A DNA stretch of 64,000 nt from Rhodothalassium salexigens DSM 2132 (lineage in GTDB: Bacteria > Pseudomonadota > Alphaproteobacteria > Sphingomonadales > Rhodothalassiaceae). Location: NCBI RefSeq assembly GCF_004341375.1, contig NZ_SLXO01000001.1, positions 248,001 to 312,000 on the forward strand, read 5' to 3'. Of the stretch, positions 38,257-49,064 are shown piece by piece. Within the stretch, counting starts at the first letter, position 1; each line of letters opens with the position of its first letter. The notes under the pieces are model-generated. The model was not told where the DNA came from, did no database searches, and saw only the letters and a list, made by a program, of their open reading frames with translations. The translations under genes were made by a program, and so were the position numbers.

Positions 38257-40713
38257 TCAGAAGTCGTAGCCGACCCGCAGGCCCCAGGTCCGCGGCCGGT
38301 TGGTGAAGATCCGCGGGATATCGTCCTGGGTGGAGATGAACAGCTCGGCCCGGGTGTCAGTGAGATTCTGGGCGAACAGTTCGGCCCGCCAACGGTCCTT
38401 ACGGATACCGGCCGACAGGTTCCAGGTGGCGTAATCGTCCATCTTGCGCCGTTCGGCCAGCACGATGTCGCTGAACGCGCTCGACGAATAGTTCACCTGG
38501 GTCTGCGCATGCAGTTGGTAGTCACCCATGAACCAGGTGTAGCGGGCGCGGATATTGCCCTGGAAATCCGGCGCCGTCGACAGCTCGCTGCCCACCGGGG
38601 CAATGGCGATGCTGCCGGTTTCGGCCAGGTCGGTCAGCTCGGTGTTCAGGTACGTGAACGCGCTGCTGACGGTCAGGCCGGTGGTCACCGCCCAGGTCAG
38701 GTCGCCTTCGAGACCCCAGATCTCGGCATCCGCCGCATTGTCGTTGAAGGTCAGGTTCGACCCGACGACTTCCGGGGCGAACACCGACGCCTGGATGTTG
38801 TCCCACTTCATGAAGAAGGCGGCACCGTTGAACCGGACATTGCGGTCGAACAGGTCGATCTTCCAGCCCAACTCATAGTTGGTCAGTTCGTCGGTCTCGA
38901 ACGCGCACGGCACGGTGTTGGTGGTCGACCCCGGCGCACACCCGCGGTTCAAGCCGCCGGGGCGGAAACCTTGCGACCAGGTGAAGAAGAACAGCAGGTC
39001 TTCGGTCGGCGTGAACGTGGTGCCGGCCTTGAAGATCACGTCCTTTTCCTCGGCCGGACGGAAGCCAGCCAGGGTTTCATCCAGATTGTTGCCGCTGTCG
39101 GAATCGCCGCCATCGCCGGCCAGATTGCCGAAGGCGAAGTTGGACGAGCCGACCAGGCTGACGTCGATGTCGAACCAGCGCGCGCCGAAGGTCACATCCC
39201 ACAGACCCGGCACCACCTCGAAGGTGGCCTCGCCGAACACGGCGATCTGTTCTTCGGTGCGGGTGATATCGTTGAAGAAGGCGACGCCCGGATCCCGCGG
39301 GTTCGGGTCGATGGTGGTCGCACCCGGCAGCGGCGCGTTCTGGGCGAACCCGCGACGACCTTCCTTATCGAGCACGAATTGCGAGCCGAAATATTGGAAG
39401 TTGCCCCGGTCCTTCAGCTTCAGATCATCGTAGAACACGCCGAAAGTGGCCTTCAGGCGATACTCATCGGGCGTGTTGAAGCGCAGTTCGTGGGTGTTCT
39501 TGGTGATATCCTGCAGGTTCTGCGCACCCAGATTGGGCGCCTGACAGGTCCCCGAAGGATCGACGCCGGCATCCGGGTAGGTCACCGCCAGATCACAGAT
39601 GTAATACGGGATATAGGGGCCCACATTGGCATAGCCGGTATAGTCGACCACCTGATCCACATTACGGTCCAGATAGCCACCGGTATAGACCACTTCCAGG
39701 AAGTTCAGGCGTCCGGTCAGCGTCCAGGCAGTGTTATGCCACTTCTCGTTCAGTTCGTCGGAGGAGAAGCGCTGCACGTCCAGATCGCCCACCGCCGGGT
39801 CATAGTCGAACACACCGTCGGCATCGAGATTCTGCCGCATGTGGACCACTTCCAGATCCCACTGGTCGGTGATGAACCACTTCCCGCTCAGGCGCAGACC
39901 GCGATAGAGCGCATCGTTGAAGTCATCCTCGACATATTCGGTGTTGCTGGCTTCGAGGAATTCCACGTCCGACAGGTCGGCGCCCGCCTGAAAGCCGGTG
40001 CGGCCCGGATTGAAACGCGGATTGACACTCGGGTCGAGCGTCTTGGTGCCGGCCACATTGTCGATATAGCCGCCCTGACTGTCATTGAACAGCGCCAGCC
40101 GGAAGGCCAGTTTGTCCTCGACCACAGGGGCGTTGATATAGGCTTCCTGCTTGTTGCTCATCTCGCCGTCTTTGGTGGTCGAGACGGTGGCGCTGAAGCC
40201 CGCTTGCCACTGGTTCATCACCGGCTTCTTGGTGATCAGGCGCACCGTGCCGGCCTGGGAACTGGCGCCAAAGAGCGTGCCTTGCGGCCCGGGCAGCACC
40301 TCGATCCGCTCCAGGTCGGTGGCGTAGACGTCCAGATTGCGCCCCGGCATGGTCACCGGCTGTTCGTCCAGATAGAGCGCCACATTGGGCGTCTTGCCGT
40401 TGGCCCCGGACAGATAGACCGGGAATGCACTCGACCCCAGTCCGCGCACGGTGATGAGCTGCTGACCCGGCCCACGACCCTGCGCGGTCACATTGGGGAG
40501 TTGCTGGAGATAGTCGGTGAAATTGCTGATGCGCAAATCTTCGAGTTGCGCGGACCCAAGCGCGGTCACGGTGACCGGCGCATCCTGCGTAGTCTGAACC
40601 CGCTTCGTCGCAGTAACGACGATTTCCTCGACTTGGCCATAAGCGGCAGTGCTGCCAAACGTGCCAGTAAGGGCGGCAAGTGCGGCCACCGAGACCGTAC
40701 TTTTCCTAACCAT
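38257..40713 (-). CDS. TonB-dependent outer-membrane receptor (paralogue 1)
   Basis: An 818-residue TonB-dependent receptor. MVRKSTVSVAALAALTGTFG is the signal peptide, ending YGQ. The plug begins VEEIVVTATKR (TonB-box-like) and includes NVTAQGRGPGQQLITVRG and VLPGPQGTLFGASSQAG. A 22-strand barrel follows and ends in LRVGYDF with the terminal Phe. Such receptors import large ligands (siderophores, vitamins, glycans) with energy from TonB-ExbBD. The substrate cannot be told. The ATG is preceded by AAAGGA; an in-frame TTG two codons upstream is less likely. It is a close tandem paralogue of the gene at 41308-43755, with its own leader and terminator. Confidence 0.94.
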   Translation of the reverse strand: MVRKSTVSVAALAALTGTFGSTAAYGQVEEIVVTATKRVQTTQDAPVTVTALGSAQLEDLRISNFTDYLQQLPNVTAQGRGPGQQLITVRGLGSSAFPVYLSGANGKTPNVALYLDEQPVTMPGRNLDVYATDLERIEVLPGPQGTLFGASSQAGTVRLITKKPVMNQWQAGFSATVSTTKDGEMSNKQEAYINAPVVEDKLAFRLALFNDSQGGYIDNVAGTKTLDPSVNPRFNPGRTGFQAGADLSDVEFLEASNTEYVEDDFNDALYRGLRLSGKWFITDQWDLEVVHMRQNLDADGVFDYDPAVGDLDVQRFSSDELNEKWHNTAWTLTGRLNFLEVVYTGGYLDRNVDQVVDYTGYANVGPYIPYYICDLAVTYPDAGVDPSGTCQAPNLGAQNLQDITKNTHELRFNTPDEYRLKATFGVFYDDLKLKDRGNFQYFGSQFVLDKEGRRGFAQNAPLPGATTIDPNPRDPGVAFFNDITRTEEQIAVFGEATFEVVPGLWDVTFGARWFDIDVSLVGSSNFAFGNLAGDGGDSDSGNNLDETLAGFRPAEEKDVIFKAGTTFTPTEDLLFFFTWSQGFRPGGLNRGCAPGSTTNTVPCAFETDELTNYELGWKIDLFDRNVRFNGAAFFMKWDNIQASVFAPEVVGSNLTFNDNAADAEIWGLEGDLTWAVTTGLTVSSAFTYLNTELTDLAETGSIAIAPVGSELSTAPDFQGNIRARYTWFMGDYQLHAQTQVNYSSSAFSDIVLAERRKMDDYATWNLSAGIRKDRWRAELFAQNLTDTRAELFISTQDDIPRIFTNRPRTWGLRVGYDF
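40085..40410. repeat. Near-identical block shared by the two TonB-receptor genes (copy 1)
   Basis: This segment aligns with 43127-43452 at an offset of 3042 bases with only three mismatches that I can count in about 326 bp, while flanking paralogous sequence differs at many silent sites. It encodes part of the plug and first barrel strands. The sharp edges suggest recent gene conversion. Confidence 0.8.
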
Positions 40714-41307
40714 TCGCAATCCTTTCTTAGCGTTATTGCTTCGCGGACCGCCTTCTATGAGCGAACGAGCGAGATTGCACGGACTTTTTCAATCTGACGC
40801 CACAAACCGCGCAAAAAAACGTCGCGGTGTTGTATTTATGTGACCCGTGACACACCGCCCCACCCCGACCAGCGACGGAAACGCGGATACGACGGCCGAA
40901 TCGCCCCTCCCTGCGACCGCGGCCCGGCTGCGAAGCAACCGGGCAATAAACGGATGGATCTCGCCCGCCGAACGATAGAAGCGGCGTGGCTGCCGACCGT
41001 GTGGCGACAAATGGGCGTCATCCTCATTATTATTCTGCGCTCTTATACAAAAATCATATTCTATCGAGGCGCCACTATCAAGTGTCTAACCCAATCCTTT
41101 CTCATGTCAGCAATTGTATGCAAGCGTAACGATCTCTGGGCCGACACGTATCGCTGACGTGAAACCGCTGCCGCGTCCCCCTTGCGCCACCGCTTGGCCG
41201 CCCCTGATCCACCGCCGGGGACGCGGGGCATGGACATAGAAACGGGGCGACGCCATTTGGGCGCCGCCCCGCTTCGCATCGCTGCATCGGCCGCGTGTGC
41301 TGCCTGC
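40714..41307. other. Region between the tandem TonB-receptor genes
   Basis: About 590 bp. Next to receptor 1 is a leader (40714-40800) that resembles the leader of receptor 2. The stretch 41020-41110 is AT-rich and a probable promoter. At the other end lies the terminator hairpin of receptor 2 (41244-41270). Open frames in this gap have no ribosome sites and no protein-like character. Confidence 0.5.
41244..41270 (-). terminator. Terminator hairpin of the second TonB-receptor gene
   Basis: On the minus strand GGGGCGGCGCC pairs with GGCGTCGCCCC over a short loop, followed by GTTTCTATG. It begins about 37 bases past the receptor stop. The T-run is short, so termination may be partial. Confidence 0.7.
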
Positions 41308-43755
41308 TTAGAAGTCGTAGCCGACCCGCAGGCCCCAGGTCCGCGGCCGGTTGGTAAAGGTCCGCGGGCTGTCGTCCTGGGTCGAGATGAACAACTCGGC
41401 CCGGGTGTCGGTCAGGTTCTGGGCGAACAGCTCGGCGCGCCAGCGGTCCTTGCGCACCCCGGCCGACAGGTTCCAGGTGGCGTAATCGTCCATCTTGCGC
41501 CGCTCGGCCAGGACGATGTCGCTATAGGCGCTCGACGCATAGCTCACCTGGGTCTGGGTGTGCAGTTGATAGTCGCCCACGAACCAGGTGTAGCGCGCGC
41601 GCAGATTGCCCTGGAAGTTGGGCGCGGTGGACAGCTCGCTGCCCACCGGCGCGATGGCGATGCTGCCGGTGTCGGCGAGCGCGGTGATCTCGGTGTCGAG
41701 ATAGGTGAACGCGCCGCTGAGCGTCAGCCCCTGGGTCACCGCCCAGGTCAGGTCGCCCTCGATCCCCCAGACCTCGGCATCGGCGGCATTGTCGTTGAAG
41801 TTGAGGTTCGAGCCGACGATCTCGGGCGCGAACACCGACGCCTGGACCTTTTCCCAATCCATGAAGAAGGCCGCGCCATTGAAGCGCACGGTGCGGTCGA
41901 ACAGGTCGATCTTCCAGCCCAGTTCATAGTTGGTCAGTTCGTCGGTGGCGTAGGTGCACGGCACCTCGGTGTCGGGCGAACAGCCGCGGTTCAGACCGCC
42001 GGGGCGGAAGCCCTGCGACCAGGTAAAGAAGAACAACAGATTGTCGGTCGGTGTGAAGGTGGTGCCGGCCTTGAAGATCACGTCCTGCTCTTCGGCCGGG
42101 CGGAACGCGGCCAGGCGCTGGTCGAGATTGTTGCCATTGTCGGAATCGCCGCCGTCGCCGGCCAGATTGCCGAACCCGGTGTTCGACGAGCCGCGCAGGT
42201 CCACGTCGATGTCGAACCAGCGCGCGCCGAAGCTCACGTCCCACAGGCCCGGCACCACCTCGAAGGTGGCCTCGCCGAACACCGCGATCTGTTCTTCGGT
42301 GCGGGTCACATCGTTGAAGAACACCACGCCCGGGTCGCGCGGGTTGGGATTGATGGTGGTCGCGCCGGGCAACGGCGCGTTCTGCGCGAAACCGCGTCGG
42401 CCTTCCCGGTCGAGCACATATTGCGAGCCGTAATAGCCGAAGTCGCCCATGTCTTCGAGCTTTAGATGGTCGTAGAAGGCGCCGAAGGTCGCCTTCAGGC
42501 GATAGTCTTCAGGCGTGTTGAAGCGCAGCTCGTGGGTCTGTTTCCGGACCGACTGAATATTGTGGGTGTTGAGATTGGGCGGCTGACACGTCCCCGACGG
42601 GTCTTGACCGGCTTCGGGATAAGACACCGCCAGGTCGCAGATGTAATAAGGAATATAGGGCCCCACATTGGCATAGCCCGTATAGTCGATCGACTGGTCC
42701 ACATCGCGGTCCAGATAACCGCCGGTATAGACCATCTCCAGAAACGCCAGGCGCCCGGTCAGCGTCCAGGCGGTGTTGTGCCATTTTTCGCCCAACTCGT
42801 CGGCGGTATAGCGGCGCACGTCCAGATCGCCGACCGCCGGGTCATAGTCGAACACGCCGTCGGCATCCAGGTTCTGACGCATATGGGTCACTTCCAGGTC
42901 CCAGGCGTCGTTGATGAACCATTTGCCGCTCAGCCGCAGGCCGCGATAGAGCGCGTCGTTGAAGTCCTCTTCCACCAGGTCGGTGTTGCTGGCGTCCAGA
43001 AACGTCACATCCGACAGGTCGGCGCCGGCCTGATGGCCCGCATTGCCGGGCAGAAAGCGCGGGTTGACGCTGGGGTCGAGCGCCTTGGTCCCGGCCACAT
43101 TGTCGATGTAGCCGCCCTGGCTGTCGTTGAACAGCGCCAGCCGGAAGGCCAGTTTGTCCTCGACCACAGGGGCGTTGATATAGGCTTCCTGCTTGTTGCT
43201 CATCTCGCCGTCTTTGGTGGTCGAGACGGTGGCGCTGAAGCCCGCTTGCCACTGGTTCATCACCGGCTTCTTGGTGATCAGACGCACCGTGCCGGCCTGG
43301 GAACTGGCGCCAAAGAGCGTGCCTTGGGGCCCCGGCAGCACCTCGATCCGCTCCAGGTCGGTGGCGTAGACGTCCAGATTGCGCCCCGGCATGGTCACCG
43401 GCTGTTCGTCCAGATAGAGCGCCACATTGGGCGTCTTGCCGTTGGCACCCGACAGGAACACAGGAAAGGAACTGGACCCCAAGCCGCGCACGGTGATGAT
43501 CTGCTGGCCCGGCCCGCGCCCCTGCGCGGTCACATTGGGCAGCTGCTGGAGATAGTCGGTGAAGCTGGAAATCCGCAGGTCCTGCAACTGCGCCGCCCCC
43601 AGCGCGGTCACGGTGACCGGCACATCTTGCGTGGTTTGCACGCGCTTGGTGGCCGTCACGACGATCTCTTCGACCTGACCATAGGCGCTGCCGCTGCCAA
43701 AGGTACCGGTAAGCGCAGCCAGCGCCGCCAATGAAATGGTTCTTTTTTTGATCAT
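41308..43755 (-). CDS. TonB-dependent outer-membrane receptor (paralogue 2)
   Basis: An 815-residue receptor very similar throughout to its tandem neighbour. MIKKRTISLAALAALTGTFG is the signal peptide; the plug starts VEEIVVTATKR and the barrel ends LRVGYDF. The ATG was chosen because GGAG lies six bases before it and the upstream frame is not a signal peptide. Differences from paralogue 1 cluster in the barrel and loops (for example 'RYTADELGEKWHN' against 'RFSSDELNEKWHN'), while the plug centre is identical. It is transcribed first, and a hairpin separates it from paralogue 1, so the two may be regulated separately. Substrate unknown. Confidence 0.94.
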   Translation of the reverse strand: MIKKRTISLAALAALTGTFGSGSAYGQVEEIVVTATKRVQTTQDVPVTVTALGAAQLQDLRISSFTDYLQQLPNVTAQGRGPGQQIITVRGLGSSSFPVFLSGANGKTPNVALYLDEQPVTMPGRNLDVYATDLERIEVLPGPQGTLFGASSQAGTVRLITKKPVMNQWQAGFSATVSTTKDGEMSNKQEAYINAPVVEDKLAFRLALFNDSQGGYIDNVAGTKALDPSVNPRFLPGNAGHQAGADLSDVTFLDASNTDLVEEDFNDALYRGLRLSGKWFINDAWDLEVTHMRQNLDADGVFDYDPAVGDLDVRRYTADELGEKWHNTAWTLTGRLAFLEMVYTGGYLDRDVDQSIDYTGYANVGPYIPYYICDLAVSYPEAGQDPSGTCQPPNLNTHNIQSVRKQTHELRFNTPEDYRLKATFGAFYDHLKLEDMGDFGYYGSQYVLDREGRRGFAQNAPLPGATTINPNPRDPGVVFFNDVTRTEEQIAVFGEATFEVVPGLWDVSFGARWFDIDVDLRGSSNTGFGNLAGDGGDSDNGNNLDQRLAAFRPAEEQDVIFKAGTTFTPTDNLLFFFTWSQGFRPGGLNRGCSPDTEVPCTYATDELTNYELGWKIDLFDRTVRFNGAAFFMDWEKVQASVFAPEIVGSNLNFNDNAADAEVWGIEGDLTWAVTQGLTLSGAFTYLDTEITALADTGSIAIAPVGSELSTAPNFQGNLRARYTWFVGDYQLHTQTQVSYASSAYSDIVLAERRKMDDYATWNLSAGVRKDRWRAELFAQNLTDTRAELFISTQDDSPRTFTNRPRTWGLRVGYDF
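43127..43452. repeat. Near-identical block shared by the two TonB-receptor genes (copy 2)
   Basis: Partner of 40085-40410. The direct repeat also means that unequal recombination could delete one copy and fuse the two receptors. Confidence 0.8.
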
Positions 43756-44429
43756 AAAATCTCCTTTCTTATCAGTATTTTTAGGCACCCGCCCTCTATC
43801 TTCATGAAGCGGAGAATGCACGCCCTTTTTTATTAGCGATTTCTTATTTTATAGCTTAAAAATAGCAATTTATATTTATTTGTTCATCCGGCTTGGTTAA
43901 CCGCCTCAAGCCATAGCCCGCCACACGGCCGCCGCCGTCCGACGGCGAAGGCCGACAAATCGCCGTCTTGTGCGGTGTTGGCGAGGGTCCGGCAGGCTCT
44001 GGCGACTGCCATGCGGGACCGCCGACCGGGCGGGCGCCTTGATACGTCCATGCGCCACCCGCCTTACGGCCTGATAAACCCCGACCGTCAACCCCGACTT
44101 GTAGAAATGCTTTAGAAAAAGCCTTGTCACACAGGGCGGTTGCGACTCATGACCCAGCAATTGTGGCAAACATGACACAGTCGGAGGAAATCACGCTGCG
44201 GGCTGGTCTTAAGAGCGTGCTAACCGCGTGACAGCGGCCGGCCTCCTCGCTAGCCTTTGATCCGTCGCAGGCGATTTGCGGACTGGAGCGCTGCCCAAGT
44301 TCAGGGAGGCATTGCGGCAATAAAAGGGCCTCAAGAGCCCATATAACGATAATCACATTGTCGGGTGGAAGCGTCGCTTTCACCCGGCTTTGTTTGTCGT
44401 TTCTGCCAAGTGTGTGACGCAGGCGCCCG
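43756..44429. other. Region between DUF1467 and the second TonB-receptor gene
   Basis: About 670 bp. The receptor-side 43780-43900 is AT-rich and contains the leader block 43784-43831 that resembles 40745-40790 upstream of the other receptor; the receptor promoter is probably here. The rest, 43900-44430, has ordinary GC content; I see no supported gene, RNA or strong hairpin in it. Confidence 0.45.
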
Positions 44430-44684
44430 TCAGGCGAACACACCGCGCAGCGAAAACCAGCCCTGGGCCAAGCCGGTCAGATAAAGCGCAGTCACAACCG
44501 CCGCCACCAGGGTTGCCACCAGCGCCTTGGGCAGCAGGTGCGGGCGCACCGGCGCGCCGGGCTCCGCCCCCGCGACCGGGGTCACGTTGTCGTCTTCGTG
44601 GCGCGCGGTGACGCCGAACGGCAGGGCGGCGAAGAACGCCACCCACCAGACCACCGTGAACACCACGATCCCGCTGGCAATCAC
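44430..44684 (-). CDS. DUF1467 family small membrane protein
   Basis: An 84-residue protein with two transmembrane helices: MIASGIVVFTVVWWVAFFAA at the N-terminus and ALVATLVAAVVTALYLTGL near the C-terminus, joined by a loop FGVTARHEDDNVTPVAGAEPG. This matches DUF1467, found in alphaproteobacteria directly after mce, as here. The initiator is GTG with GGAGG seven bases upstream. It is the last gene of the long nuo-coaX-rnj-mce series. Function is unknown. Confidence 0.9.
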   Translation of the reverse strand: MIASGIVVFTVVWWVAFFAALPFGVTARHEDDNVTPVAGAEPGAPVRPHLLPKALVATLVAAVVTALYLTGLAQGWFSLRGVFA

Positions 44685-44702
44685 CGACCGCCCTCCCCGG
44701 CC

Positions 44703-45107
44703 TCAGGCCTGTTCCAGTTCGACCAGCGTGCCGCACATATCCTTCGGGTGCAGGAACAGGACCGGCTTGCCATGGGCGCCGATCTTGGGCTCGGCGGGGC
44801 CCAGGATGCGCGCGCCCTGTGCCACCATGCGGTCGCGCGCGGCGGCGATGTCGTCGACCTCGTAGCAGACATGGTGGATGCCGCCGGCCGGGTTGCGCTC
44901 CAGGAATTTGGCGATCGGCGAATTGTCGCCCAGCGGGTGCAGCAACTCGATCTTGGTGTTGGGCAGGTCCACGAACACCGTGGTCACGCCGTGGTCGGGC
45001 TGGTCCTCGGCCGGCGAGACCTGCGCGCCCAAGGTGTCGCGATAGGTGGCGACCGCCGCGCCCAAGTCCGGCACCGCGATGGCCACATGGTTGAGCCGTC
45101 CGATCAT
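44703..45107 (-). CDS. mce: Methylmalonyl-CoA epimerase
   Basis: A 134-residue VOC-superfamily enzyme that interconverts (R)- and (S)-methylmalonyl-CoA in propionyl-CoA metabolism. It starts MIGRLNHVAIAVPDLGAA with the metal-binding His; further metal ligands are likely the His in GIHHVCYEVDD and the Glu in GTLVELEQA at the C-terminus. FLHPKDMCGTLVELE is a family signature. It lies 13 bases after rnj and 18 before DUF1467, the usual alphaproteobacterial context. No mutase gene is nearby. Confidence 0.95.
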   Translation of the reverse strand: MIGRLNHVAIAVPDLGAAVATYRDTLGAQVSPAEDQPDHGVTTVFVDLPNTKIELLHPLGDNSPIAKFLERNPAGGIHHVCYEVDDIAAARDRMVAQGARILGPAEPKIGAHGKPVLFLHPKDMCGTLVELEQA

Positions 45108-45120
45108 GATCGCGTCTCCC

Positions 45121-46803
45121 CTATATCTCTTCCTCTTCGAGGATGATCACCCGCACGTCCACGACGCTGTTCTTGCCCCGGGCATTGCGGCATTCGCGGC
45201 GCACGGCGATGCGCACCGCCTCGGCCACCGCCGCCTCGTCGTCGCGGCGCTTCTTGGGCATGCCCTTGACCGCGCGCTCGGCCGCGTCGAGCAGGCCGGT
45301 CTCCAACGAGCCACCGCGTTCATAGCGCGGCAGCCCGCGGACGACGATTTCGGGCTCGCCCAGCAAGTCGCCGGTCTCGTCGAGCAACACGGTCAGCACC
45401 ACATGGCCTTCCGCGCCGATCTTGCGCCGGTCGTTGATGCCCGGATCGCCGCTCGGCACCAGGGTGGTGCCGTCGAGATACTGAAAATCGGTGGCGATCT
45501 CGTCGACCACCCGCGCCTCGCCCGGCGCCAGCCGGATCGCGCGGCCATTGGCCGAGTGGATCGCGGTTTCGACGCCCTGAGCCTTGGCGAAGCGCACATG
45601 TTCGCGCAGGTGGCGCGGCTCGCCGTGCACCGGCACCGCCACCTTGGGCCGCAGCCAGCGGTAGAGCTCGGTCATCTCCGGCCGGCCGGGGTGGCCCGAG
45701 ACGTGCACCGCCGCGTCGCGTTCGGTGATCACGTCGATGTCGCGGATGGCCAGGCGATTGACCAGCGCGCCGACCGACTTTTCATTGCCCGGAATGACCT
45801 TCGACGAAAAGATCACCAGGTCGCCCTTGCTCAGCGACAGGTCGCGGTGGTCGCCGCCGACGATCCGCGCCAAGGCGGCGCGCGGTTCGCCCTGACACCC
45901 GGTGCAGCAGATCAACATCCGGTCGGCGGGCACGTCGGCGCCCTCGGCCGGCGTCAACGGCGCCGGCAGCCCGTCCAGATAGCCCAACTCGTCGGCGACC
46001 CGCCAGATCCGGTCCATGGACCGCCCGGCCAGCACCAATTCGCGCCCGGTGTCGCGCGCCACCTCGGCAATGCTCTTCAAGCGCCCGGCGTTGGACGCGA
46101 AGGTGGTCACCACCACCCGGCCCGAGCGGCCCTTGATCACCTCGGTCAGGCCCGCCTTGACCGTTGCTTCGCTGCCCGAGGCTTGGGCGTTGAACACATT
46201 GGTGCTGTCGGCCATCAGCGCCAGACAACCGGCATCGCCGATCTCGGCCAGCCGGTCGCCCGGGGTCGGCGCGCCAATGGGCGGCGCGTCATCGAGCTTC
46301 CAGTCGCCGGTGTGGAACACCGTGCCGTGGCGGGTCTGGATCGCCAGACTGTGGGCCTCGGGGATCGAGTGCGCCACGGGCACGAAGCGCAGGCTGAACG
46401 GCCCCAGGTCGAGCGGCTGGTCGGGCGAAATCAGCGTCAACGGCGCCTCGTCCATCAGCCCGTGTTCGATCAGCTTTTCGCGGATCAGCGCGCCGGTGAA
46501 CGGCGTCGCATAGATCGGCACCCTGAGGCGCGGCCACAGATGCGCGATGGCGCCGATATGGTCCTCGTGGCCGTGGGTGATGACGATGCCGTCGAGCGCG
46601 TCGCGGCGTTCCTCGATAAACGCCGGTTCGGGAAAGATCAGGTCGACGCCCGGCACGCTTTCGCCGGTGAACGTCATGCCGCAATCGACCACGATCCAGC
46701 GCCCGTCCAGATGATAGAGGGCCATGTTCATGCCCACCTCATCGGTGCCGCCAAGCGGCAAAAAGATCAAATCGCCGCGTTCAAAACCGTCTAATGATGC
46801 CAT
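45121..46803 (-). CDS. rnj: Ribonuclease J
   Basis: A 560-residue metallo-beta-lactamase/beta-CASP ribonuclease with 5'-3' exo- and endonuclease activity on RNA; in alphaproteobacteria it helps mature rRNA and turn over mRNA. The zinc motif is VITHGHEDHIGAIAHLWP; other signatures are GDWKLDDAPP, LMADSTNVFNAQASGSE, HVSGHPGRPEM and VPVHGEPRHLREH. A C-terminal domain of about 100 residues follows. It starts 4 bases after coaX ends. The C-terminal tail ends acidic (EEEEI). Confidence 0.95.
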   Translation of the reverse strand: MASLDGFERGDLIFLPLGGTDEVGMNMALYHLDGRWIVVDCGMTFTGESVPGVDLIFPEPAFIEERRDALDGIVITHGHEDHIGAIAHLWPRLRVPIYATPFTGALIREKLIEHGLMDEAPLTLISPDQPLDLGPFSLRFVPVAHSIPEAHSLAIQTRHGTVFHTGDWKLDDAPPIGAPTPGDRLAEIGDAGCLALMADSTNVFNAQASGSEATVKAGLTEVIKGRSGRVVVTTFASNAGRLKSIAEVARDTGRELVLAGRSMDRIWRVADELGYLDGLPAPLTPAEGADVPADRMLICCTGCQGEPRAALARIVGGDHRDLSLSKGDLVIFSSKVIPGNEKSVGALVNRLAIRDIDVITERDAAVHVSGHPGRPEMTELYRWLRPKVAVPVHGEPRHLREHVRFAKAQGVETAIHSANGRAIRLAPGEARVVDEIATDFQYLDGTTLVPSGDPGINDRRKIGAEGHVVLTVLLDETGDLLGEPEIVVRGLPRYERGGSLETGLLDAAERAVKGMPKKRRDDEAAVAEAVRIAVRRECRNARGKNSVVDVRVIILEEEEI

Positions 46804-46807
46804 GTGT

Positions 46808-47599
46808 TCAGGATACCGCCGGGGCTGTCACATTGCGTTCGTAGATCAAGCGCAGCCCGTGTAGGGTCAGATCGCCGTCGACCGCGTCGATGGCGTCCGT
46901 CCGATTGAAGAAAACCCGCGCCAGTCCGCCCGTGCCGAGCACGCGCATCTGCGGGTCGTGTTCCTGGCGCAGCCGGTCGACGATGCCTTCGAGCAGGCCC
47001 ACATAGCCCCAGTAAATGCCCGATTGCATCGCATCCAGCGTGGTGGTGCCGGTGACCCGACTGGTCGACGGCTCCTCCACCGCGATGCGCGGCAGCTTGG
47101 CCGCCGCCTCGTGTAACGCCCAAAGCGACAAATTAATGCCCGGCGCGATCACCCCGCCCAGATAATCGCCGGTCTCGCCGATCACGTCAAAGGTGGTCGC
47201 GGTGCCGAAGTCGACGACGATCAACGGCCCGCCGTAAAGCTGGTGGCCGGCGACCGCGTTGACCAGGCGGTCGGCGCCCACCTCGCCCGGATTGGGCACC
47301 CGCACGCCGACGCCCAGGTCGACCCGCTCGTCGCCGACGATCAACGGGTCGCATTGGAAATAGTCGACGCACAGGCGCACCAGATGGCGCTGCACCGGCG
47401 GCACCACGGTGGCGAGGATCGCGCCGTTGACGTCCGCCGGGTCCAGATCGGCCAGCCGCATGAGCTGCGAGATCCAGACTGTATATTCGTCCGACGTGCG
47501 CTGCACCACCGTGGAAATGCGCCACTGGCGGACGATGGTCTTGCCGTCCAGCAGCGCAAACACCGTGTTGGTGTTGCCGGCGTCGATGGTCAGCAGCAT
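46808..47599 (-). CDS. coaX: Type III pantothenate kinase
   Basis: A 263-residue CoaX enzyme, the first step of coenzyme A synthesis (ATP-dependent pantothenate phosphorylation, feedback-resistant and K+- or NH4+-dependent as known for the family). The ASKHA phosphate loop is IDAGNTNTVFALLDG; VGADRLVNAVAG and VVDFGTATTFDVI are the other nucleotide- and substrate-binding motifs. In many alphaproteobacteria birA sits between nuoN and coaX; here coaX follows nuoN directly after 7 bases. Confidence 0.95.
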   Translation of the reverse strand: MLLTIDAGNTNTVFALLDGKTIVRQWRISTVVQRTSDEYTVWISQLMRLADLDPADVNGAILATVVPPVQRHLVRLCVDYFQCDPLIVGDERVDLGVGVRVPNPGEVGADRLVNAVAGHQLYGGPLIVVDFGTATTFDVIGETGDYLGGVIAPGINLSLWALHEAAAKLPRIAVEEPSTSRVTGTTTLDAMQSGIYWGYVGLLEGIVDRLRQEHDPQMRVLGTGGLARVFFNRTDAIDAVDGDLTLHGLRLIYERNVTAPAVS

Positions 47600-47606
47600 C
47601 GCCGCC

Positions 47607-49060
<1,454 letters not shown>

Positions 49061-49064
<4 letters not shown>

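Noticed and set aside
35632-40797. Very long plus-strand frames opposite the TPR-sulfotransferase and the first TonB receptor.
   Set aside because: Shadows: rich in Gly, Arg, His and Val with no domain, while the opposite strand encodes recognised proteins.
40840-41157. Plus-strand 105-codon frame between the TonB receptors.
   Set aside because: No ribosome site; spans the AT-rich promoter region and has unnatural composition.
43906-44443. Two overlapping minus-strand frames of 90 and 98 codons upstream of the second TonB receptor.
   Set aside because: Mutually overlapping, Arg/Ser/Cys-rich, no ribosome sites.
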